Notes: a model not told the origin generated them from the letters alone. Shown: positions 41,962 through 51,116, counted from the stretch's first letter. The stretch is DNA of 64,000 nt from Mycolicibacterium sp. CBMA 226 (GCF_009729075.1 NZ_VTGY01000022.1:310001-374000), one strand, 5' to 3'. Numbers and translations are program-made.

Positions 41962-42205
41962 TTGAATCCTATTCCTTCGTTTTGTACGGAAGATCGAGGT
42001 AATGTGATGCGCGAGGGCGGTTCTCCGCCGTGCAGTAAAGCGAAGAAATTACGTGACGTGCAGAACGAGGCCCTGCCTCCGCAGACTGGTGTTATAGACC
42101 GCGCGCGGATACTAGTGGACATTCTCACATGTGATCTCTCCAAGCTGTGGGCAAACTAGTGAACCTTGCGAGTATCAGGGCGGCCACTCGCTAACTCGAT
42201 CAACG

Positions 42206-43687
42206 TTACTGTCGGCCAATAAGTGCGTAGATGCTTGACTTATTGCGCTTTAGGTACAGTGCGTAGAGCGCGCCCGTTACGACAAGGCCATATATTAGTG
42301 CCACTACAATCGTTACGGTCGTCGACCCAGTATCGCCAAAGAGCACGTCGAGATTGAATGTTACGAAAACCAGCGTTGTGAGAAGACCGACGAACGCCAG
42401 CCCGGGCGCGATTACCCTGTGCCAGATGTTAGTGCCTGCTGGCTTTCGTCGCGTTAGAAACACCCCAACAGCGACGCAGGTGGCGGCGAGTAGCAGAATA
42501 AAAGCGTAGCTGTAAGCGCTAAGAAATTGAACAAAAAGGAAATTCGGGTCTGGGCCAAACAGGAAAAGGATAACCATGATGGACGCTGCGGCGACGCTAA
42601 TTGTTAGAGAAGCGCGGTGTGGCGAGCCGTGCTTGCTGTGAACCCGACTCAAACTCGGCGGAAGTATACGGTCGTTACTCAGGTTGAATGCATACCTGCT
42701 GGCCACGTTGTGTGCAGACAGGGCTGCAGCCAGAATGCTTGTGGTCAGGAGCACGGTCACAAGATCGTGTCCAACTCGCCCCATGTAAATTTGCACCGTA
42801 TCTAGAACCTCACCCGCTGGATTGGCTGCGTAGACGGCCTTGGCGTGAGGGCTGCCAACTGCCTGAATCATGGACCAAGAAGTGACGCAATATAGGATTC
42901 CGGTTATCGCAATGAAGATGTATGTTGCCCTGGGGATTGTTTTGTGTGGATCCCGTACTTCTTGACTGTAAACCACAGTTGACTCGAACCCGCCCATGGA
43001 AGATACCGCGAGCAGCAATACAACGCCAACCGACCCGCCGAAGATGGTGGATGGATTAAATGAGCTGTGGAAGTCCAATCCCGCGGCTCCGCCTTTAAAT
43101 ATGATCGCAAAGTTGTATGATAAAACTACTACAGTCTCAGCGATGAGGAGCACGCTCAATACTTTTGCGGACAGATCTAATTGGCGGTAACCGCAAAAGC
43201 CGACGACTGCAATCAAGGCTAGAGCAAATACACCCGGTGGAATGCTTGGGCCCCCACTGTTCACGATTGCGGCGTTGATCGAAATTCCTGCCAAGATGGC
43301 ACTGCCCAAAACTGCAGAGAAGTAACTTGCCTGCGCGAGGAAAGAGGCGCCCAGTCCGACCGCTTTTCCAAGGCCGGCTGTGATGTAGACGTAGAAGCCG
43401 CCGGAATTTTTCACGAACGGATACATTTTGATGAAGCCCACAGCCAAGAGGGCTATTAGTCCCGAACCGAACAGGACGATTAGAGGTGCGCCTGCTCCGT
43501 TTCCAAATCCGATCGGAACAGTCAGAGTCCCAACAACGGTCATGAGAGGAGCGTTGAAGGCCATCGCAGTAAAAAGAAGGGCAAAGACTCCCATGTTGCC
43601 CCTCAACCTTGTACGTGAGTCCGCTGCATTCGGGTCCGTCGCTGTAGGGTCGGTATCTCTAGGAATGGCGTCAGCATCGGTGTCCAT
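42206..43687 (-). CDS. APC-family amino acid/amine permease (copy 2)
   Basis: 493 residues, about 12 helices; APC start region FNAPLMTVVGTLTVPIGFGNGAGAPLIVLFGSG and the shared ending SIYALIGRQ. ATG at 43687 with GGAGG; the longer frame upstream is non-conserved. Closely related to copy 3 (45329) but with visibly lower G+C and different codon use, suggesting separate acquisition. Driven by a promoter with the shared operator at 43837-43865, leaving a leader of about 150 bp. The substrate is probably an amino acid or amine-like compound. Confidence 0.88.
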   Translation of the reverse strand: MDTDADAIPRDTDPTATDPNAADSRTRLRGNMGVFALLFTAMAFNAPLMTVVGTLTVPIGFGNGAGAPLIVLFGSGLIALLAVGFIKMYPFVKNSGGFYVYITAGLGKAVGLGASFLAQASYFSAVLGSAILAGISINAAIVNSGGPSIPPGVFALALIAVVGFCGYRQLDLSAKVLSVLLIAETVVVLSYNFAIIFKGGAAGLDFHSSFNPSTIFGGSVGVVLLLAVSSMGGFESTVVYSQEVRDPHKTIPRATYIFIAITGILYCVTSWSMIQAVGSPHAKAVYAANPAGEVLDTVQIYMGRVGHDLVTVLLTTSILAAALSAHNVASRYAFNLSNDRILPPSLSRVHSKHGSPHRASLTISVAAASIMVILFLFGPDPNFLFVQFLSAYSYAFILLLAATCVAVGVFLTRRKPAGTNIWHRVIAPGLAFVGLLTTLVFVTFNLDVLFGDTGSTTVTIVVALIYGLVVTGALYALYLKRNKSSIYALIGRQ

Positions 43688-43836
43688 CGTTCCTCCAGTG
43701 AAGGTGAATGTGTGATTGCCTGAGCGGGTCGGGGCATTGCGTATGCGAAATGGATCGGTTCGGATACTTGCCCCCGCTGGACGCGACCGCGTCAAGAAAT
43801 TACTCGGCGACGAACCCGGATGACGCGACGTGATAA

Positions 43837-43865
43837 GGATCACCTGTACAGTGTCCAATTGTCAA
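43837..43865 (-). promoter_or_regulatory. Promoter with shared 15-bp operator for permease copy 2
   Basis: On the minus strand: -35 TTGACA (43865-43860), 17-bp spacer, -10 TGATCC (43842-43837). The spacer carries TTGGACACTGTACAG (43858-43844), identical in all 15 bases to the site before permease copy 3 at 45135. Confidence 0.7.
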
Positions 43866-43988
43866 TAGCTAAGGCGACATCTTCGGCTCAGCAGGTGATC
43901 CACAGACTGCCCAATGGCGCACTGGAAGAAGGAGCGCCGTCCCGCCAGGTCGTCGGCATGCCCGGCAAAGTGGCGCCGCGATGTCGGG

Positions 43989-44965
43989 TCAGCTGCCTCT
44001 CTTGACCCATTCGTCCTCTCTTGACGCATTCGTCGCAGTTTGCGACCTGGTCGCCGATCTTGGTGGTGTCACCATGGCCGGTGTAGACCACGGTGTCCTC
44101 GGGCATGGTGCCGAGGCGATTCTTGATGGAATCGAGGATGGTCGGGAAATCAAAGAACGACCGGCCGGTGGCGCCGGGCTGCCTTGAAAGAGAGTGTCGC
44201 CGGAAAACACCGCCTTGAGCTCGGGGCGAACCAACACACGAGCCCGGGGAGTGGGACCGGGCGGAGTTCGATACCGCCGGACAGGATCGTCATTTCATCA
44301 ATGACGAGTCGAAAGTCGTTGCGGGGTGTCGTATCTGCCACAGCACATCGTCGGCCGGGTGCAGCAGCACCGGTGCGTCGAGCGCGGCGCCAAGTTCGAG
44401 TGCGACGGTGACGTGATCGTTGTGACCGCGGGTGATGGCGCCGGTGTTGATGGCCGCGCCGACGCCGGCCATTACCCCGCGGCCGAGCAGAGTTGCCGCG
44501 GCGGGGTCGGCCTCCGGGTCGACCGTGCTGCACTGGCCTTCGTGCACGAGGGCCTTTTCTACGAAGTCGCCGATAGCGAGAGCGGGGGACAGCTCGGTGC
44601 CGTCGGTCAGCGTCATTTTCTGGGTGGCGCTGTGGCTGTTGAAGCACAGCTGCGGACGGCCACGTTGGCAGGCGCGGCACTGCCCGCACACGGCGTGCCC
44701 GTTGAGGATGACGAAGTCGCCGGGTGCGACGTTGACCACGCTGTCGCCGATGGTTTCGACGGTGCCGGAGGCCTCGTGGCCGAGGAGGAAGGGGTAGTCG
44801 TCGTTGATACCGCCATCGCGGTAGGTCAGATCGGTGTGGCACACCAGGCGATGATCTTGACCACTACCTCACCGGGACTGGGGTCCGGGATGATGATGAT
44901 GTCGACCAACTCGACAGGCTGTTTCTTGCTCCCGGAAATCACGCCGCGCGCACTGTCTGACTCAA
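43989..44965 (-). pseudogene. Decayed, fused copy of mycothiol formaldehyde dehydrogenase and MBL hydrolase genes
   Basis: From a TTG at 44965, the frame resembles the dehydrogenase at 55930: VRGVIS..., then CHTDLTYRDGGINDDYPFLLGHEASG and CGQCRACQRGRPQLC. It jumps in frame from AGVGAAINTGAITRG into the middle of the hydrolase (HNDHVTVALELGAALDAPVLLHP), so the cofactor domain and hydrolase start are deleted. Hydrolase pieces follow in shifted frames (FSGDTLFQG, MPEDTVVYTGHGDTTKIG, DEWVKRG). A 19-bp tandem repeat at 43996-44033 duplicates the last codons. Clearly non-functional. Confidence 0.85.
43996..44033. repeat. 19-bp tandem duplication in the pseudogene
   Basis: CCTCTCTTGACCCATTCGT at 43996-44014 is repeated at 44015-44033 with one change. 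On the minus strand it duplicates the DE(W/C)VKRG codons at the end of the decayed hydrolase. Confidence 0.8.
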
Positions 44966-45127
44966 TGCTGAAATCTCGAATCGAATTCCGCGGGGTGCTC
45001 TTCGAGCGCGGCTGGGAAGGTCTGATGCGCCATGGGTGGCCGATGGCGCCAGGGCCCGCCAAGGAGGTGCCGCAGCAGCGGAGCGTGTTGCCACCGAGTT
45101 AATTCTCAACTCGTTGGTGACGATCCC

Positions 45128-45171
45128 TTGACAGTTGGACACTGTACAGCGATAGTTTGGTGACTGTACAA
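45128..45171 (+). promoter_or_regulatory. Promoter with two shared operators for the permease-P450 operon
   Basis: -35 TTGACA (45128-45133), 17-bp spacer, -10 GATAGT (45151-45156). The spacer holds TTGGACACTGTACAG (45135-45149). A second, weaker copy TTGGTGACTGTACAA starts at 45157, again exactly 22 bp on, as at the porin. The leader to the permease ATG is about 170 bp. Confidence 0.75.
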
Positions 45172-45328
45172 GTGAGCGTCGTCACAACTTAATTCCTGAT
45201 ACCCGGTAACCGCATCGTGATTCCCCGAGTAGGCCATCGCGCAGCGCTCTACCACTGTCGCCCCTCGTCGAACGACTATCCAGACACCGTTTTGCTGGAT
45301 AGCGAGCATCAGCCCCTCTGGAGGAACA

Positions 45329-46807
45329 ATGGATATAACTATCGACTCTGACTCTGCACCAGAGAGTGTGGTACTGCCAGGCTCCGGGGCGGCCGAGCCG
45401 CGCACCCGGCTGAAGGGGAATATGGGCGTCTTCGCCCTTCTCTTCACGGTCATGGCTTTTAACGCCCCGCTGATGACAGTAGTAGGGACGCTCCCCATAC
45501 CGATTGGCTTCGGCAATGGCGCCGGAGCTCCAGTGCTCTATTTGGTCGGGGCGGGATTCATGGCGCTGCTGGCTGTGGGTTTCATCAAGATGTACCCATA
45601 CATGACCAACTCCGGCGGCTTCTACGTCTACATAACGGCCGGCCTCGGCAAAGCGATTGGGCTCGGTGCCGCTTTCCTGGCGCAAGGCACCTACTTCGTG
45701 GTGGTTTTGGGCAGCGCCAGTTTGTTCGGGTTCTCTATCAGCTCTGCGGTTGTCGGCGCTGGAGGACCCGGCATTCCCTGGTGGGTGTACGGGCTGGGCT
45801 TGATAGCCGTCGTGGGCTTTTTCGGCTACCGCCAGCTTGATCTGTCCGCAAAAGTCCTCACCGTGCTGCTTACGGCCGAAATCATCATCGTCCTCGCCTA
45901 CAACCTGGTGGTCGTGCTACGCGGTGGGGCCTCGGGGCTCGACGTAGCGAGTGCGTTTGACCCCTCCGTCATCTTCGGCGGGTCAGTTGGCGTTGCCCTT
46001 CTGATCTCTGTCGCATGCATGGGCGGCTTCGAGGCGACGGTGATTTTCCGGGAAGAGGTGCGCAACCCGCAGCGAACAATCCCGAGGGCGACTTTCATCT
46101 TCATCCTGGTCGTCGGCGTCACGTACGGCCTCACCACCTGGTCCGAGATCCAGGCCGTCGGGACCCCCACGGCGCAGGCTTTTTATGGCGCCAATCCTGC
46201 GGGCGCAGTTCTCGAAACGATGCAAACCTACTTTGGACGAGTCGGACACGACCTGGTCAATGTGCTTCTGAGTACGAGTATTCTTGCGGCAGCATTGTCA
46301 GCGCATAATGTCGCGGCTCGATATGCGTTCAATCTCGGAAACGACAGGATATTCCCCCGAAGCCTCAGTGGAGTCCATGCGAAGCATGGATCGCCCCATC
46401 GCGCATCATTGGTAATCACCACGGCTGCAGTGGCCGCCATAGTCCCCTTTGTCATTGCGAAGACGGATCCGAACTTTCTCATCGTTCAGTTTCTTAGCGC
46501 CTTTAGCTACGCGTTTCTGGTGCTGCTCACAATTGCTAGCGTAGCCGTTGCGGCGTTTCTCATGCGCCGCAAGCCGGAAGGAACGAACATTTGGCATCGT
46601 GTCGTGGCGCCTATCCTCGCCCTCGCCGGCATCGGCGGAACGCTGGTCTTTGCCACCACAAATCTCGATGTTCTGTTTGGGAGCACGGGACCGGTCGTGG
46701 GTGTGGTCCTTTCGATCATTTATGGGCTCGTCGTAGTCGGAATAATCTTTGCTCTTGTGCTCAAGCGCAACAAGCCCGAGATCTACGCGCTCATCGGAAG
46801 GCAGTGA
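45329..46807 (+). CDS. APC-family amino acid/amine permease (copy 3)
   Basis: 492 residues, about 12 membrane helices, with FNAPLMTVVGTLPIPIGFGNGAGAPVLYLVG, GGFYVYITAGLGKAIGLG and the common ending IYALIGRQ. A CTGGAGG site precedes the ATG. It is followed 81 bp later by the P450 gene and then a PDR-type reductase, all rightward, so it should import the P450 substrate. The double-operator promoter at 45128 is the best-formed of the set. Confidence 0.9.
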   Translation: MDITIDSDSAPESVVLPGSGAAEPRTRLKGNMGVFALLFTVMAFNAPLMTVVGTLPIPIGFGNGAGAPVLYLVGAGFMALLAVGFIKMYPYMTNSGGFYVYITAGLGKAIGLGAAFLAQGTYFVVVLGSASLFGFSISSAVVGAGGPGIPWWVYGLGLIAVVGFFGYRQLDLSAKVLTVLLTAEIIIVLAYNLVVVLRGGASGLDVASAFDPSVIFGGSVGVALLISVACMGGFEATVIFREEVRNPQRTIPRATFIFILVVGVTYGLTTWSEIQAVGTPTAQAFYGANPAGAVLETMQTYFGRVGHDLVNVLLSTSILAAALSAHNVAARYAFNLGNDRIFPRSLSGVHAKHGSPHRASLVITTAAVAAIVPFVIAKTDPNFLIVQFLSAFSYAFLVLLTIASVAVAAFLMRRKPEGTNIWHRVVAPILALAGIGGTLVFATTNLDVLFGSTGPVVGVVLSIIYGLVVVGIIFALVLKRNKPEIYALIGRQ

Positions 46808-46888
46808 GAGAGTTCGGCGGGAGTCACCAAACCGGAGCCCGCCGAACACTCGAACCGACCGCGGCGATGGCAACTGAAATGAGGATTC

Positions 46889-48139
46889 ATGAGCGAAGTG
46901 CTGTGCGAACTGCCCGATGTTCCCCTACTGGATGAGTTCGACGCGCCTGAATGGGGTGCGGACTTCACATGGGTGGCCGATGACCTGTTCAACCGCGAGT
47001 ACCAAGGCCTGTTGCGTCTTCCGGACAACTCGGTCTTCGTCTACCGCAACTCCCAGGTCGCCGAGTTGGCACGGCATCCAAGTGTCGGCCATCAACCCTT
47101 GGATGCCGCGACGAGGGGCCTGACACCGCCAGGTTCCGGAGCCGACAATGGCGTGGTGCGCTTCATAGGCGCAAGCACGTTTCCGCTGCTGCAGCCCGAG
47201 CACAGGCCGAAGAAGCAGCTGATCACCAAAATGCTGGCTCCGAGAAATCTGGGGCAGTTCCGTGAAGACCTAGTGGTCATTTTGAATGACCTCATTGACG
47301 AGTGCCTCGAGGTCGAAACGGTTGATTTCAGGAGCGACTTCGCCCGGTTGGCAGTAGCCGGTTTCTGGAGACGCGCCCTTGGCATATCGGATAGTGAATC
47401 GCTGCGCCTGGTCGAAGTCGCGGCTAAGACGATGGCTCCCATCCGCATTGCACCCACTCCGGAACAACTTTCAGCCGCGGGCCCGGCCGCTCATGAGTTC
47501 ATGGATATCCTCGAGGCAGCGCTCCCGCGTTCGGTGGCTGACGATAACGCTCCCCTGCTGCGGGAACTCAGAGAATGGCGTGCTGGGTCGAGCTTCAGCG
47601 GCGAGGATGCCGAGTCCTATCCTCTCGTCAGCTCAACCCTGATAGACGGTTTTCACACCGTGATTCCCTTTTTGACCTCAATGGTGTTCGCGTTGGTCGA
47701 GGCGGGTCACCAACCTTCCAGGCCCGACCGTGAAGCAACAGCCTTTGCTGCTGCGGCCTACCAGGAGGGTTCCCGATTGCACCCAGCGATCACCGGCCTG
47801 CTCCGCCAAGCCAGCGACGATTTCGTCTATGACGGAGTACACATTCCGAAGGGCACGGACATCATGATGGCCTGGCTGTTCGCAAACCGGGACCCCGATG
47901 TCTTCGAGGCCCCCAACTCATATCGTCTCGATCGTGCGAAGCGCATCAAACAACTCAGTTATGGGGGTGGGCATTATGTCTGCGCCGGCCGCAACGTCGC
48001 CCAAACGCTCAGTGAAATGATGCTCGTCGAACTCACCAAGCGTTCCATAACAATCGAGTTCGCTGATACACCAAAATGGGATACCGGATCGATGATCCAC
48101 GAACTGAAGTCCCTTCCCGTCCGGATGAACAGTGCGTAG
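46889..48139 (+). CDS. Cytochrome P450
   Basis: 416 residues, soluble bacterial type. Heme loop LSYGGGHYVCAGRN with the ligand Cys365; ExxR as QEGSR; the I-helix segment reads IDGFHTVIPF, with Asp-Gly and the Thr kept in place of the common AGxxT. It hydroxylates or demethylates a small substrate using electrons from a partner. The partner is very likely the PDR-type reductase encoded 123 bp downstream, an uncommon two-gene version of the fused P450-PDR systems. Operon with permease copy 3. Confidence 0.92.
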   Translation: MSEVLCELPDVPLLDEFDAPEWGADFTWVADDLFNREYQGLLRLPDNSVFVYRNSQVAELARHPSVGHQPLDAATRGLTPPGSGADNGVVRFIGASTFPLLQPEHRPKKQLITKMLAPRNLGQFREDLVVILNDLIDECLEVETVDFRSDFARLAVAGFWRRALGISDSESLRLVEVAAKTMAPIRIAPTPEQLSAAGPAAHEFMDILEAALPRSVADDNAPLLRELREWRAGSSFSGEDAESYPLVSSTLIDGFHTVIPFLTSMVFALVEAGHQPSRPDREATAFAAAAYQEGSRLHPAITGLLRQASDDFVYDGVHIPKGTDIMMAWLFANRDPDVFEAPNSYRLDRAKRIKQLSYGGGHYVCAGRNVAQTLSEMMLVELTKRSITIEFADTPKWDTGSMIHELKSLPVRMNSA

Positions 48140-48262
48140 CCGAACACGGACGACCGCGATGAGATCCGAATGGAAAAGACTCGCCAGTCACTGTCGTGGG
48201 TGCGCGCTGGGGAGCCGAAACATGCTCGCCGTCGAACGGAAGCAGCTCGAGGAGGAATTGCT

Positions 48263-49201
48263 GTGGAATTGATTGTGCGCGAGCGCCGGGAAGAAGCGGA
48301 CCGGGTAATTTCTCTGCTGCTGGCGCGTCCCGACGGCGGCATCCTTCCGGCATGGGAACCCGGCGCACATGTCGACGTCGTCCTTGATGAGATGACCACA
48401 CGGCAGTATTCCCTATCGTCTGACCCCGATGATGAGCGTCAGTGGCGTCTGGGAATTCTGCGCGAGTCCGAGAGCCGCGGTGGCTCTGCCCGAATCTTTG
48501 ACGCGATTGAAACGGGGAGCAAAGTCAAGCTCAGTGAGCCGCGCAACAACTTCGTGCTCAAACCGGCCTTGGAGTACTTGTTCATTGCAGGCGGAATTGG
48601 CATCACGCCGATTCTTCCCATGATCAGAACGGCCGAGCGGAGCGGCGTTTCTTGGAGGCTGCTCTATATCGGTCGCAGTCGACGATCAATGGCGTTCCTC
48701 GACGAACTAGCATCCCATGGGGACCACGTAACCCTCGCTCCGAAGGACGAATTCGGGCGGGCAGACCTCGCCGCCTGGCTAGGTGAGGGAAAGCTCGGCA
48801 AAGCGGTCTATGCCTGTGGGCCGGAGGCCCTGCTTCTGGCTATCGAACATCACATGTCTGGCTGGCCGACAGGCAGTCTGCACGTCGAACGGTTTCGACC
48901 GAAGGTTTTCGAGGGCTGCGACGATGACTGCGAGTTCGAGGTCGAATTCGTTGAGTCAGGGGTTTCGGTCATGGTGTCGCCGGGCCAGACGATTTTGTCG
49001 GCAGCAGAGGAATCCGGGGTCCCTGTGTTCGCGTCGTGCGAAGAAGGTACGTGCGGCACGTGCCAGACGCCCGTGGTCGAGGGTGTCGTCGATCATCGTG
49101 ACTCCATCTTGAGTCAGGAGGAACGCGATCGGCACGATTTGATGCTTATCTGCGTCTCCCGGGCAGCTGCAGGGTGCAGCAAGTTGCGTCTTCAGGCATA
49201 G
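48263..49201 (+). CDS. PDR/VanB-type oxidoreductase, P450 redox partner
   Basis: 312 residues: FMN-binding beta-barrel (RQYSLSSDPDDERQWRLGILRE), NAD domain (YLFIAGGIGITPILPMI) and a C-terminal plant-type [2Fe-2S] domain with CEEGTCGTC and a fourth Cys in LICVS. It passes electrons from NADH through FMN and the cluster to an oxygenase. I chose the GTG at 48263 because GAGGAGG lies 7 bp upstream and homology begins there; an earlier ATG at 48170 would add 31 poorly conserved residues. The second such reductase is at 59350. Confidence 0.88.
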   Translation: MELIVRERREEADRVISLLLARPDGGILPAWEPGAHVDVVLDEMTTRQYSLSSDPDDERQWRLGILRESESRGGSARIFDAIETGSKVKLSEPRNNFVLKPALEYLFIAGGIGITPILPMIRTAERSGVSWRLLYIGRSRRSMAFLDELASHGDHVTLAPKDEFGRADLAAWLGEGKLGKAVYACGPEALLLAIEHHMSGWPTGSLHVERFRPKVFEGCDDDCEFEVEFVESGVSVMVSPGQTILSAAEESGVPVFASCEEGTCGTCQTPVVEGVVDHRDSILSQEERDRHDLMLICVSRAAAGCSKLRLQA

Positions 49202-49267
49202 GGGAGCGGAGTAGTCCGTGGGATGTTGGCCCTTGCAGGCACGCACTTGTCATGAGGATGCCGCGTT

Positions 49268-51016
49268 GTGATCACCGACCAGGAGCAGTCGCCCAAGACC
49301 ACGCCCATCGACTTCGCTGAGGCGACGGTGCTCAGCGCGATTGTCGACGACATCGGGCAGGCTATCGCCCCGGCGGTGGCTCTGGAATCCATCCTGGCGC
49401 GGTGTATCCGGCTGATGGGTTGTGACGCTGGATCGGTCTCCAGCGTCGACGAAACCGCGGGCACCTACCGCAAGGAAGTGGACATCGGGGTCCAGTGCCT
49501 GTCTGGTCAGGTGTTCCCGATCAAAGAGGGCATGACGGGGGAGATCGTCCGGCGGCGCTCGGCGGTCTGGTTCGACCGCTACGACGAGGTGCCCGGCGGA
49601 CACCTCGACATGTCCAGTCGCAATTCGTTCGGCGCCACCATCGGTGCACCGCTGGAATGGCGCGGCCGGGTCATCGGCGCCTGCGTGGTGTTCTCCCGAG
49701 ACCCGCGGCGCCGGTTCGGACCCAACGACGCCCAGTTGCTGGGGATGTACGCCCGGCATGCCGCTGTCGCGCTCGCCAACGTCACCATGCACGAGGCTAT
49801 CGAGACCTACACCCAGAAGAAGGCTGCCGGGGCCGAACGTACGCGCGTGCTCGGCGAGGTCGAGGCGGTGCTGCGGCAAGCCCGGACTGACACGCTCGGA
49901 CGGATCGACACCGGCGGGCAACACCCACTTCGGGAGGTGGTGCACGACGGCTTCGACAACGCCATGAGTGCGGTCCGGGAGCTGGCCTACCAGGGTGACG
50001 AGGACCGCAATCTGGAGGCCCAGTTGCAAGTGGAACTCGCGGCGCTGGAGAGCATTCGGTCGATCCGGACCCAACTAGTGGTGACCGGTAGCCCGTTCGC
50101 GCTGAATTTGGTGGTGATCGATGGGGCCATGCGCGTGCTGCGCGAGATCATCGACAACATCATGCGCCACGCCGCCGCCCGCACAGTGCGGGTGCTGGTT
50201 GCATACGAACACGCGGTGCTGCGACTCATCGTCCAGGATGACGGCCAGGGTTTCGCCACCGAACAGTTGGCGGTGGCGGCCGGACCAGGTCAGGCGCGCA
50301 TCGTGAACTGGGTTCGCGAACTGGGTGGTGACGTCGCCTTCGAGTCGGAGCCGAACTGGGGCACGTCGGTGCGATTGCGCTTCCCCCAGCGACTTAGTCA
50401 CAGCAGCAGCGCACTCCGGATACCCGTGGTGGTCGCCGCCCCCAAACAGATTGTCACCGCCGGACTCGCCCGATTGCTGGCATGGGAGCAACCGCTCCTG
50501 GCCGTGGTCGGCGAATGCCGGACCATCGACGATGTCATCAGCCAGGTGCACCGGTCGAGCCCGGCCGTGACAGTGGTCAGCCACGATGATCCACAGCAGC
50601 TGGTGGAATGGGTACGCCGAGCAGCCGACGTGCACGCTGACGGTGCGGTGGTGGCGGTATGTCCCGTCGGCGACTACGACCTGGTGTCCGAGGTCGTACT
50701 GGCCGGCGCCGCGGGGTGTTTCATGGACACGGCAGACGGAGCCACGGCGTCCTCGGCGGTGGTCGCCGTCGCCAACGGCAAGACGGTGCTTCCCGACTAC
50801 ATCCCATGCGCGTGGGACGGCGCGTACGAGGAGCTCACGAGCCGCGAGCGCGAGGTCCGCCATCTTGTGGGGCGCGGTTTGAGTAACAAGGCCATCGCCG
50901 ACGAACTGTTCATCTCGGTGAAGACCGTGGAAAAACATGTCGGTGCGATCCTGCGAAAGACCGGATTGCGCAGCCGCAGCGAGGTTTTGGCGCGAACCCG
51001 CACGGCCGTGCGGTAG
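49268..51016 (+). CDS. One-piece regulator: GAF, histidine-kinase-like ATPase, degenerate receiver and LuxR HTH
   Basis: 582 residues. GAF sensor about 20-185 (CIRLMGCDAGSVSSVDE... NSFGATIGAPLEWRGRVIGACVVFSRD). Kinase-like middle with an H-region (REVVHDGFDNAMSAVREL), and HATPase_c with N-box EIIDNIMRHAAA and G-box DDGQGF. Then a receiver-like segment from about 383 (IPVVVAAPKQIVTAGLARLLAWE) lacking an obvious phospho-Asp, and a LuxR HTH at the end (LTSREREVRHLVGRGLSNKAIADELFISVKTVEKHV). Sensor, kinase and output in one chain is unusual. GTG start. It precedes the aldolase-DhaK operon by 100 bp and probably controls it. Confidence 0.85.
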   Translation: MITDQEQSPKTTPIDFAEATVLSAIVDDIGQAIAPAVALESILARCIRLMGCDAGSVSSVDETAGTYRKEVDIGVQCLSGQVFPIKEGMTGEIVRRRSAVWFDRYDEVPGGHLDMSSRNSFGATIGAPLEWRGRVIGACVVFSRDPRRRFGPNDAQLLGMYARHAAVALANVTMHEAIETYTQKKAAGAERTRVLGEVEAVLRQARTDTLGRIDTGGQHPLREVVHDGFDNAMSAVRELAYQGDEDRNLEAQLQVELAALESIRSIRTQLVVTGSPFALNLVVIDGAMRVLREIIDNIMRHAAARTVRVLVAYEHAVLRLIVQDDGQGFATEQLAVAAGPGQARIVNWVRELGGDVAFESEPNWGTSVRLRFPQRLSHSSSALRIPVVVAAPKQIVTAGLARLLAWEQPLLAVVGECRTIDDVISQVHRSSPAVTVVSHDDPQQLVEWVRRAADVHADGAVVAVCPVGDYDLVSEVVLAGAAGCFMDTADGATASSAVVAVANGKTVLPDYIPCAWDGAYEELTSREREVRHLVGRGLSNKAIADELFISVKTVEKHVGAILRKTGLRSRSEVLARTRTAVR

Positions 51017-51116
51017 GGGATACCCCCACAGGAATGCGGGTGATCGCCCTCATGTGTCGAGGGCCACCGCCGAGCAAAATGAGAAGAGTAATCGCCAGCA
51101 AGGAGGTTTTCCCGCA

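Noticed and set aside
43987..44040. Two repeats considered as a CRISPR or attachment site
   Set aside because: Only two 19-bp units with no spacers; they duplicate codons of a decayed hydrolase.
48170..48262. N-terminal extension of the P450 reductase from ATG 48170
   Set aside because: The added 31 residues are basic and unlike the family start; GAGGAGG just before GTG 48263 is the better site.
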